Source of the DNA: Apiosordaria backusii
Taxonomy: Eukaryota; Ascomycota; Sordariomycetes; Sordariales; Lasiosphaeriaceae
Direction of reading: 5' to 3'
Assembly (NCBI GenBank): GCA_030549205.1
Contig: JAUKTV010000008.1
Span: forward strand, 186,001-250,000
Length of the DNA stretch: 64,000 nt
Below are positions 1 through 9,612 of this stretch, one piece after another (within the stretch, counting starts at the first letter, position 1; each line of letters begins with the position of its first letter). The notes under the pieces are model-generated. The model had not been told where the DNA came from, ran no database searches, and worked only from the letters and a program-made list of their open reading frames with translations. The translations under genes were made by a program, and so were the position numbers.

Positions 1-2871
1 CATGGGCGCTGATGTTGGAGCTTTAATGACACGCTTGTTCTTGGCAGCCGGTTTGATGGCTTCAGTCGCTGGTACCGACGAGGGAGTGTCTGTAGCTGTT
101 GTGCGATTGCGCTTGCGGACTTTGGTAGGCTGCGCAGCCTGGTAGTCCTCGTCACCCTGGCTGCTGTCCTGGGGAGGAACAGAAGAAGCTGATTCCTCCT
201 CTGCGACCTGTCGGGCTCGGGCTGCGGCTGCAGCAGCCCGTTGCTTGCGCGGAGACTCGGTGACAGTCTCGGTGGCAGGAGCCGGGTCGACAGATTCAGC
301 AACATCTCCATTAGTCATGGGAGCAGTTGCTGTCTTGCGTTGGCGCCTGGCGGGAGCGACAGTGAGAGCAGGGGTTCCTGAACGGCTGGCTTCTTTGCTT
401 TGATCGGCAACTTGGCGCGGTCTTCTTGTACGTTTTCCTTCAACAACATTTTCCTCGGCTAGTTCGGCAGCCTTCTCGGTTCTTTTGCGCTCTCGAAGAC
501 GTGTCTCGGGCGCCTCCCAACGTTGCTCCTCTGGATTTTGACGGCCAATCAACGACACATGATTGTTGTGCTTGAATCCATAAGCCTGGGCCATGATCCT
601 ATCTTGTTCACGCTGATACTCGAGAACTTGATCGTCCACATAAGGCTTGGGAGCGCGTGCACCCCTAAGCTCAAAGGGAGGAGGCCCCTTGATCGGCTCA
701 TCGTAATGACGACGCCAAGGCAGTGGTTCATCGTCCTTTTGGCGATTTTCCCAGTTGGCAATGGTCTTGTCGTTAGCCTGTCGGCGCTTGGCATTCTCCT
801 CATCGTCGATAATCTTCTTCAGCTCGTTGTACTCTTGCTGGTAAGCGTGGAGAGCTTCAACGGCGGCGGCAGTGGAGTTGATGAGTGTTTCCTTATCCAA
901 GTCCTCAGGATTCTCAAGCAAGGTAGCGAACTCGGACGGGTCCCGGATCTTGGGGAACAAATACTGGCTGGCATAATTCTTGGTAACCTCGATCGGATTA
1001 ACTGCGCGCCTGGTTTGTCGCTCTGGGATCTGGGCTTCGTCCTGCTCAGGCTCTTGTTCGTCGTCCGGGTCCTGTTGGTCATCCATTCCATCAAGTTGGG
1101 CATCATCGTCGGCTGCCGGTGATGGCGCAGCGGTTGGCAACTGCGACTCTAAAGCCTCACTGCCTGGCGGTGTCTTCTTGGAAGGACTGACCGTGACACT
1201 CGGTGGCAGCTGGTTTTGGGGAGCAGACGTAGACTGAATTCGAGCTTGGGCTTTGAATGCAGCTTGGTAAAGGCGAGCGCATTCATTGTTGAACTCGACG
1301 TAGCCGATTGGAGGGAGGCCCTTTTCCCTCCGCCGTTTTGACTCTTGGTGGTGCAAGGCGTCAAACTCCTTTCTCTTGAGCCTCTTGGTCACGTCCCAGG
1401 TGACCTCGGAAGTGATATTGTCCATGGGAACAGGAGTTGGCGTGGGAGTGGGCATTGGCGTTGGGGTGGGCGGTGCCTCCTCAGGATAGATCCACTCGGT
1501 GTAAGGGCCTGGCAGAACAACGTCCTCGTCCTCGTAGGGCTCCAGGTTGAGAGCTGAGGCGAAGGGCGTCTCTGTCTCGTAGATGCGTTCCAACTGCGAC
1601 AGCCGTGCGGGCCCCATTGGCTTGGGCACGCGCAAAATGGGACGACTGACAACAGTTGCAGTCACTTGGAGCTGCGCTTGCGGTTGATCGGCCTCGAGAA
1701 CGACACTCGGCTCTGGCTCGTCAGCGCCGTCAAATTGGCGCACAAATTGGGCGGGCACGCTTTCCACAGCTGGAGGTCCTTGAGCACTTGAATCTTGCGC
1801 GGCGGGCGAAGGAAGCGTTTGCTGCTCCGAAGGTGGTTCTGGAACTGATGGTCCTGCTGTGGGTGAACTTGGTATTAAAGTTGCCTCTTCGGTCGACGTT
1901 GGTTGGTTAGACTCGGGAGGTTGGGACAAGGTTGCCAAATTTTCGGTTTGAGGTTGAAAAGGTTTTGGGGCAGTTGGAAAGTCAGAATCTTTGTAAGGGT
2001 TTTCTGTGTGCTGGGTATCTTTTGATTCCGAGGAAGGCGCGTTGTGCTCTTGCCCATTGTGGTCTTGCTCCTGCCCAGTCTGCTTCAACGTAACCTGGTC
2101 CTGTGGTTGGGCAGGATTTGGAGCAGTCTCGGGCACATGATCGGATGAGAGATCCATGGCCGATTCATATACGGCGCCACTTGAATTCACTTTGTCGTTC
2201 ACCTCGTCGGAAAATGGAATAAATTCCTGTTGAATATGCTCCCCATTCTCTAAGACGACTGCCACTGGCTGGCTGGTCGCGGCAGTCGGCTCTGGCTGCT
2301 GGGAGGGCGTTGGCGGCTGCTCTTGTCGTCTTGCTGAATTGTTGCCCTCCGGAGAAGAAGGGGCCGAGTCGGATTCTTGATATGATGATTGTTCCGACTC
2401 CTCATCCACATCCATAGAGACCCCGACAAGAATGGTATCCTGGACGGCGTCATTGTCTGATGGCTGGTCGATGTAGGCACTCATGCCGGTTGGCAGTTTC
2501 TTGGTAGTATTTCGGCGACGTGATGCGGCTCGAGGAGCAGCAGGTGACTTGTCAGCTCGACGGCGCTTCGTAGTCGACGAAAGGTCGTCACCGTCGTCAT
2601 CCGAGACATCTTGTGAATGCCCGCCTTTTCTTTTGCGCGAGCGGGCCACAGCGGGAGCACCAGGCGTCGCCTTGGGAGCCAGCTCAGCACCGTTTCTGGC
2701 TGCGGCAAGACCAATCTCGTCATCGATGACTTGGGCGTAGTCAATACGAGTCCGCTTTCTAAGCGAGTGTCCACCTTTGGAATGTGCCTCATCATCCCCA
2801 TCAAAACTGCTGGTGGTCGTCGTTTCAAAAGTTTTGGCCCTCTTACGGGCCGACGGAGCTTCTGGCGCCAT
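1..2871 (-). CDS. Large disordered nuclear-type protein, N-terminal 957 residues (3' end outside window)
   Basis: One reading frame is open from an ATG at 2871 to the left edge without a stop, giving 957 residues of an incomplete protein. It starts MAPEAPSARKRAKTFETT and is rich in K/R patches that look like nuclear localisation signals (KRKGGH, TKRRRADK, ESKRRREKG, ERKRTEKAAE, GKRTRRPRQ), acidic stretches, Q/P/S-rich disorder and a PTPTPMPTP run. An ordered-looking charged helical block (KNYASQYLFP ... EYNELKKIIDDEENAKRRQ ... LPWRRHYDEP) lies near residues 620-760. No catalytic or zinc-binding motif is visible. The composition suggests a chromatin-associated protein, possibly a remodelling-complex subunit, but I do not recognise the family and the C-terminus, where a domain might sit, is missing. 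No intron is needed. Codon use is like the neighbours. Confidence 0.75.
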   Translation of the reverse strand, partial: MAPEAPSARKRAKTFETTTTSSFDGDDEAHSKGGHSLRKRTRIDYAQVIDDEIGLAAARNGAELAPKATPGAPAVARSRKRKGGHSQDVSDDDGDDLSSTTKRRRADKSPAAPRAASRRRNTTKKLPTGMSAYIDQPSDNDAVQDTILVGVSMDVDEESEQSSYQESDSAPSSPEGNNSARRQEQPPTPSQQPEPTAATSQPVAVVLENGEHIQQEFIPFSDEVNDKVNSSGAVYESAMDLSSDHVPETAPNPAQPQDQVTLKQTGQEQDHNGQEHNAPSSESKDTQHTENPYKDSDFPTAPKPFQPQTENLATLSQPPESNQPTSTEEATLIPSSPTAGPSVPEPPSEQQTLPSPAAQDSSAQGPPAVESVPAQFVRQFDGADEPEPSVVLEADQPQAQLQVTATVVSRPILRVPKPMGPARLSQLERIYETETPFASALNLEPYEDEDVVLPGPYTEWIYPEEAPPTPTPMPTPTPTPVPMDNITSEVTWDVTKRLKRKEFDALHHQESKRRREKGLPPIGYVEFNNECARLYQAAFKAQARIQSTSAPQNQLPPSVTVSPSKKTPPGSEALESQLPTAAPSPAADDDAQLDGMDDQQDPDDEQEPEQDEAQIPERQTRRAVNPIEVTKNYASQYLFPKIRDPSEFATLLENPEDLDKETLINSTAAAVEALHAYQQEYNELKKIIDDEENAKRRQANDKTIANWENRQKDDEPLPWRRHYDEPIKGPPPFELRGARAPKPYVDDQVLEYQREQDRIMAQAYGFKHNNHVSLIGRQNPEEQRWEAPETRLRERKRTEKAAELAEENVVEGKRTRRPRQVADQSKEASRSGTPALTVAPARRQRKTATAPMTNGDVAESVDPAPATETVTESPRKQRAAAAAARARQVAEEESASSVPPQDSSQGDEDYQAAQPTKVRKRNRTTATDTPSSVPATEAIKPAAKNKRVIKAPTSAPM

Positions 2872-4175
2872 GCTGTGGTTGGTTGGTGACTCGAAAGTGA
2901 AACTGGAGTGAAAAGTATTACTTCGGCCTGGCTTGTCAGTCCTTGGAGTGACCCCTCGAAAAGTGTGATTTTCTGACGTGGCGGCTGGAGAGGCCATGCC
3001 TATGGGGGAGGAGGCGCGATGTGGTGTTTGATTTATCGGCCGGGTTTTGTTCCCGCGTTGGGGGGCCGTCTGGGGAACTTTGTGAGAGAGAGCAAGCTCT
3101 GAAGAAGTAAAGGGAGGTCCTGGTGTGTGGATGGACTCTGGGTATGGTTGTTGAGATGGCGGCAGACCAGCACGCTGTTTCTTGGTGGCGCGCCCACGAC
3201 CACCTCCACGGCCGCGGTCCATCATACAGCTGTCGTGTAATTCAATCCGCGTGCCGGCACGGCTTCCTCAAGTCGAATACAGACGGTAAACTGCCACAAT
3301 CAGAGTTTTGGTGTAAGTCGGTGTGGGCAGCGTTGTGTGAGTGGTGTTGTGTGAGTGAGGCGAAAAAAGTGATGGCACTAGGCGGGCATCCAACGTGTCA
3401 GGGTCAAGGTCAGATCCGGTTGGTCGCTTGTCATATAACCCTCTCTTGCACGCCGGCAAATTGCCTGGGCTGAGACGTAGCAAAACAAAACCAAAGGACG
3501 AGAGGAAGTCTCAGAGGTGGTTTCTGTAAGTCTTTTCTCACAGACAGTCTGAACAAAAGGGCCGAGGATGGATATCAGAGCATGCTGTCGTCAGGTGCTG
3601 CTCTCGTCGCTCTCCTTTGCATGTAGATTTCTTCTCACGTCAATTTCTGAGGTTCCCGAATAAGCCCAGGCCCCCTGTCACTCCGCGCCGCCCGGTCAGC
3701 CCCACCTCCGCAGCTGGCAACCACCCGCCCGCTTAGAACCTGTTTGGACGGCACGACTGTGAGTTAACCAATCATCTATTGCATAACAGTGTGGAGCTAG
3801 CCGTTGATTTGACGCCTGGGCTCCCCTGACCTCTGCGATTTGGCCCGTGACGCAACAACACCACTCTGCATTTCCACTGCTTGAAGTCTGCCATCTGCCA
3901 TCGTGAGACTCGACTGTGACCCTTTTTGTTGGGTATTCCATCCCCCGCGCATGCCATTAAAACAAGAATCTTCGACACGGTAACTACTAGTACCTAGAGA
4001 TACCACAGATCCTTCCTAACGTTCTTGTCACCCCTCATTCCATTCAACATTCTTTTGGGTTGGGAGAGTCCCACCCCCTTAACTAATCGCACTTCTCCAC
4101 TTGCGGCTCGCGACTCAAACCATCACGGCATCGCAAACACCATCAGCTCCAAACACCAGCTTGACCACCGCCGAA
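2872..4175. other. Divergent intergenic region, no gene seen
   Basis: About 1.3 kb separate the divergent starts of the disordered protein (-) and the MTC1-like gene (+). It must hold both promoters and 5' leaders. Short open frames here lack codon bias and family resemblance. C/T-rich stretches before 4100 fit a fungal transcription start zone. I see nothing else. Confidence 0.5.
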
Positions 4176-5769
4176 ATGACCACACATAAACCAAAGGCTG
4201 CCGACGACGATATCGATGACTTGTTCAAGGATATCGGGGCCGACGCCGCCACCGCCAAAGGCCCCAAGACAAAGCTGCCAGCGAAGGGCAAGCCAGATCC
4301 CGCCGCCGACGATTTCGACCCCCTGGCCGAACTCGAAACCCAACTCGGCGAGGAAAAGGCACCCCGACCTCACACCCCGCGCATCCGTGAAAATGTGCAA
4401 AAGGCATCGCCTGCTTTAAAGCGCACATCTACCAACACCCCACCCCCTCGTGTCGATACTGCTCGCAAGTCAGCCGAGAGTACTGGTTCCTCCCATGCCA
4501 CACCCAGCGCCACCAGCTCCGACGGGGTGGAGAAGAAGCACGAGCAGCCTCAGACAACAACCACTACGTCTAGCGGTGGGGGCGGTGGCTGGTGGGGTGG
4601 CTTGTTGTCAACCGCGACGGCGGCCATGAAGACAGCGGAAGCCGCCGTCAAGGAAATTCAGCAGAATGAGGAAGCTCGCAAATGGGCTGATCAAGTCCGC
4701 GGTAATGTTGGTGCTCTTCGTGGTCTAGGTGTGTTTCCTCTGGTCATGTCTTTGCATCTGCGAAATGAGATTTGGATCTGAACTAACACTTCACTCCTAT
4801 CCAGGCGACGAACTTCGTCACCGCGCACTCCCTTCGCTCACAACGATCCTCCATACCCTTGCGCCTCCGATTTCCTCCCATGAGCGCCTCTTGATCCACA
4901 TCACCCACGACTTGGTCGGTTACCCGTCACTCGATCCCCTCATTTACGCAGTCTTCAACCGTGTCATGGCCCAAGTAGAAGGAGGAGACCTGCTCGTCAT
5001 CCAGCGCGGTCAAGAATCCGGGGCCGCATCCAATGCGCAACACTCTACCGCCGGCTGGCGCGACGGTCCCTGGTGGAGAGTCACCGATGCACCGGGAAGA
5101 GACCTAGGGATTGTTGGTGGACTGGTGGAAGGCTCCAAGCTCTGCAAGGCCAACGCGGAAGGATACGCCAACGACTACTTCAGCTCGCGCGGTGGAATTG
5201 AGGCGGCTCGCCAGAGGGCCTTGGAGCCGGTCTCTGAGTCCAACCCCGTGCGCTCATCGGATATCTTCCTTAGTGTTCAGGCAATTTCCATCAGGGGGGA
5301 CAAGAGCCTCTTTGCGGGTACCGCTGGAGAGGAAAAGGCCAAGCAGGACAACATGGCTCAGGAGGAAGAGGAGGATGACGACCAAGTCGTGTTTGCGATT
5401 TACATTTTGGACCCGGTTCATGATATTCGGTATTCGGCTGTTAGCCAGGGGGTCCCTGCGAAATGGATCAAGTGGCTTGATGTTGCGCCTTATTCTGGGG
5501 AGAGCGATGAGGACGAGTTTGAGGAGCAGTTTGGGCGGGTGCCAGAGGATATTAGGGACATTATCGAAAGCGGCGGAGTTGATCCTAGGGAATGGGTTGC
5601 CGAGTGGCTTGAGGAGGCGCTGAGCCTGTCGGTGGGAATTGTGGCGCAACGCTATGTCGCTCGTCGGATGGGTGTTGGTGAGGGAGCCGGGATGATGAAG
5701 GGGAAGCAAAAGGTGGAGAGCGTGATGGCCGAGGGAGGAGGGGAAGCTGCCAGAGCTGGTCTCATTTAG
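4176..5769 (+). CDS. MTC1-like (maintenance of telomere capping protein 1) family protein
   Basis: Two exons, 4176-4728 and 4805-5769, joined across a 76-nt GTGTGT..CAG intron, give 505 residues. The N-terminus carries the family hallmark DDDIDDLFKDIG followed by a disordered K/P/S/T segment. A GGGGGWWGGLLSTATAAMK motif begins a helical region, and the long C-terminal domain (GDELRHRALPS ... LVGYPSLDPLIYAVFNRVMAQ ... DDQVVFAIYILDP ... EWVAEWLEEALSLSVGIVAQRYVARRMG) matches my memory of the fungal MTC1/DUF5427 family. Yeast Mtc1 is genetically linked to telomere capping and is found in early Golgi/COPI-coated vesicles; its biochemical role is unknown. An in-frame ATG 75 nt upstream (4101) is possible, but the family start fits MTTHKPKAADDDID at 4176. 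Confidence 0.85.
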
Positions 5770-6283
5770 TTATTTCACGTGTTATGAGTTCAAGATGATG
5801 GATGCCCGGTTACTCTGATATCAGTTCAAGAATAGGTAGGTGTGCTAGTTGCTTCACTAGTGCCTGAGTTACCATTTAAGTTTGGTGGCGCATAGGAGTC
5901 CAGCCGATATGAGAAAAGGATAGGTCAATTATACTGTCTTGGTTTTACCCGTCTGAGTTTGAGGAAGTTCGACATGTGATGATGAGGAATAGAGTCCGTG
6001 CAAGCCTTCTGTGGGTCTCACATCCCAGCTCCGACCCTTGCCCAGAGCCTTGTGGTAATCCGGCCAATCAGGTGTTAAGCCTTGTCAGATGTTGGCTGCG
6101 GCTTACAAGACACAAAAAAGTGACAGAATAGATTTTAAGCTCGGTCCTTTCTGAGGAAGATTGTTGTTATCTCTGTATGCGAGCCTGAGCCTTTTAATCA
6201 CATTGCTATTCTGTTCTCGGGGCATTGAGGCGAGAACAAATAGGTATGTATCTCTAACTGGAAAAGTTCAAGCCGAATTTACA
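5770..6283. other. Convergent intergenic region
   Basis: About 510 bp between the stop of the MTC1-like gene and the stop of the HET gene on the other strand. It should contain both 3' UTRs. No convincing gene or repeat is seen. Confidence 0.4.
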
Positions 6284-8886
6284 CTATACAATCGTGATCA
6301 GAGAAGTATTCTCCTGAATTTGAAACGCATTTACGAGATCAGCTGGCCAGTCTGGACAAGCTATCGAACTCGTGTCTTGGCCTGATTGAACAAGCCTGAC
6401 CATTTCAAGCAAGCTCATCCCTTGTGTTGCCCAATGTGCTTTTTCTACCTGTTGAAAGCCTCTCCAGACAGACTGGGCCTTTGAAGAGAGTATTCTTTTG
6501 ATGTCCCAATGAGCACCAAAATGGTGATCAGTGTCAAGGTCACCTCCGTTGAATATCTTGATTAGGAGTAAATCGGGGATGTTCAACTCGGCCTGGAACC
6601 GGAGGAGCTTGCCTTCCCCCTGGGTGTCTGTTTGTCTGACCACCATTTCGTCCCATGGGGGTGGATCTTCATTGTCAAGGCCCCCATGAATTTGCTGAGA
6701 CCTGCGGAATGGAAATCGCAGTTTCCTCTCAGTCCCGTGGGTTACAACAAACTTCGATAGGTCGGCTGACGGTATTGTTATGGTAAGAATTTCGACGTCA
6801 TGCCGACCAATCCAAAACTCCCTTCCTTCTTTGTTGATTACTCCTTCGTATCTTGGATCAATGTGACGGAGGTATTCGGAGAAGAACTTGAAAGGTTCCG
6901 ATGGCCAGGATGACACACCCATCAAGGCTAAGAAAACCTCCAGCTGGCCTTGTTTGGTCTGAATCCCCGGAAACATATCTTCGAGTTGGCTAAACTTATC
7001 CACGGCTCCATCTACAGCCGGTTTCAATCCTCTCCGGAGCTTGCAGGAGGTAAGAACGATGGGGCGATGTCCTGTAACTCCTATTCTAACGCTTTTGTAA
7101 ATCGTAGCGAACAGTATCTCGCTGCAGCAGCCAATTAATCGGAACCGCTTGCCACCACCGTTTGTTACGGGGCGCAGAATGAGGAACCCAGATGTTGCCC
7201 CTTTCTCGTGATCTCCATGCAACCAATAAAGATGGTCGAGCGGTTTGACTACTGTCTGAAGCAAACTGTCCTGGGTTGACAGTAGATACATCTCACAATC
7301 ATTGGATCGCACAACATAAGCCTCCCATCCTGTGCTAACAGGTAACGGAACGTGAGCAGGCGTGCTTGTAAATGTCGCTAGATGGGTCGCTGTGAGGGAT
7401 AAGGCTGCCGTGTCCGTGTCGACCGTGGCTCCGATTGTCCAAAGGGTGTCATTTAGATTTGTAGGATCATCTATTTCAGGTTGAAAGATTGGCTGATGAC
7501 CAGAGTCAGATTTGTTGAAATGATGCTGCAAAGCTTCATAAAATCCTCTTGGTTCTTCGGATGTCCATGGCATGGTCACTGCTCGCTTGGCACGAGACCG
7601 GTAGGGCACCCAAGACGGAAACTCTTTCGGGCGGTCCATTTGTTGAGTGGCGGCTATGTAGAAGCTTTCGAAAGATCCAAGGCAAAAAAGAGAGTGTGCA
7701 GCTACCCCTATCTGAGCATGCAGCCGCGACAAGCCGTAGTCCGGTTCTAAGGTGTTGTTCGGAACCAGGCCCAAAAGACTAAACAGTTCGTCACGGGGGT
7801 CTGATGCGTGGGATGAAGATGTGAGAAGCGTCCACTCCAGAATACCATGGCTCAAGTAGCCTCCCTGGGAGACATACTGAAACCACGGCGCAGGCATGTC
7901 ATCCCAGGGCCGTGCCAACCCACTGAGCCGCTCATCCCTGTTGTCTAGCGCCTTGATGCTGAATGGATCAACTGATATGTCCATGTCGCCAACTGGAACT
8001 GATACCTGGCGGGATAGCAGTAGCTCTTGAATGACCCATATCCGGCTGAAATATCGGCGATGGAGGAGCGCTTTCAAGTTTACTTTACCACCTGGGCCAA
8101 CAAGCACGTTTTGTTCTCCTCCCAGAGTGGCTGCCTCTTTTACCGAACGTCGGAGAGGATGAGTATGTTGGGTGAAATGGACAATATCAGCTCCCAGGTA
8201 GACCACAGTGCGTCTACTATTCCTGTAAATGGACCCCATCTTCGCTACCTGTCTCGCTCTCTCCAGGTTGTCTGACTGATTGATACAAATGGCGTCGATC
8301 CATACCAGGCGGTGTCCTCGATGGGGGCGGAGAAACCTCAACATATCCCAGCAATTCTTGGTTTGAAGCAATACGTCCCGGTGGGGGCCACAAAGACTGG
8401 CTTGCACAGGGAGTCATCACCGTCCTCGCCAGCCCACGTGTACGACATGGTCTCGTATTCCGGATATCGCTCATCGTTGTACGTCTCCAGAGTTAGGTGG
8501 ATAGGTGCATCGACATCATTTGTGTTTGGAAGGCAGATGAGCCGGAACTTGTCCGGCTCCAGGGCTTTCTCATATGCGATTGCATTTTCCGCGTTGCTCA
8601 TAGAGCCCTCCAGATCATTGCTCCTTGCTTCGCGTTGGTCCTGCAATGGTTCTTCACTCGCAACGTCGCGTCTGGTCGTTGTATATGGCACTCCTGGCGG
8701 CCACGAAAGGTTGTATGCGCCATACGGCTCATCCGGAGGGATCAATGAAACTGAGAGATTCTGATGGCCGGAGTTGGCAACAAGCCGGTCGATGTTTGGA
8801 GCCTGGTTGCATATTTTGCAGGATATGTGGGTTCGGCTCACCACCACATCAGGTGTCATACACGTTTCTAGATGCCATCGACTCAT
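6284..8886 (-). pseudogene. HET-domain (heterokaryon incompatibility) gene interrupted by one frameshift
   Basis: The start at 8886 gives MSRWHLETC..., then a CKIC-type pair, a ~100-residue lead and the first half of a HET domain (IHLTLETYNDERYPEYETMSYTWAGE). At 8383-8390 (a run of five G on the + strand) the frame breaks. After a one-base shift the domain continues exactly as expected (GPHRDVLLQTKNCWDMLRFL ... LVWIDAICINQSDNLERARQVAKMGSIYRNSRRTVVYLG ... YFSRIWVIQELLLSR ... DPRDELFSLLGLVPN) and runs to a stop at 6284. The joined length would be about 867 residues. HET proteins trigger cell death on non-self recognition in filamentous fungi. No intron can explain the break, because the conserved sequence is continuous across it. 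It is either a recent disabling mutation or a homopolymer sequencing error. The C-terminal ~500 residues have no recognised domain. Confidence 0.8.
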
Positions 8887-9612
8887 TGTGGGTACTGAGA
8901 TACAAGATATCGACAGGGGCGCGCCTTGGTTCTGAGTGTGAAGTGCGGGGAAAGAAATGGATGCATGTCTGCCAGTCGTTGGGTGGACTCGGGAGGGGTT
9001 GCTGCAGCGGTTGGTTCGATACAAGGCGCACGTGAGCTCCTTGGTAGTGACCTGCAGGAAAGTTGAAACACAAAACGTCCATTGTCAATCAAGCCGGAAA
9101 GCCCATCCCGTCGCCTCGTTTCCATGTTCCAACTGGGAAAGGCCCGGGTAATTGTCCAATATCAGGCGTCATCAGGAGACAGCTTCGTCTTGGAACAACA
9201 ATCCTCCGGCGTTCGGTGGTGCCAACTTGCAGACGTGCTGCATCCAGCTGGCAGGTCGGCTCACTGGAACCAAACCATGTGTGCCCAAACCAGTTCCAAA
9301 TGGGACAACGGCGTCATTTTTATCGTGGTCGAGTCGCTCCACGAGGCCCACGATGTCTCCACATTCGCACATCGGACATTTGGAGCCTGACGGCCCTAAT
9401 GGCACACTTGGGCGTTGCTCCCATTGGTCTTTTGTCCATAGCGTCGTTGCAACGTCTCATTGGCCCACCCGTTAACTGCAAGTGTCTCTTGGCTGGTCGA
9501 GTCCATCATGATAAGACTCACAAAGTCGAAACACTTTTCGAGTTCCATTTTTTTCCATTTGTCTTTGTCCAGTATGACGCCTACATCGGTAGAAGATCCC
9601 ATAAAATCCAGA
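8887..9612. other. Promoter region between two divergent HET genes
   Basis: 726 bp separate the starts of the two divergent HET-domain genes and must contain both promoters. Many short open frames overlap here on both strands, but none shows a family signature. Confidence 0.4.

Noticed and set aside
5254..5709. 151-codon minus-strand frame inside the MTC1-like gene
   Set aside because: Antisense shadow. The plus-strand frame has family conservation.
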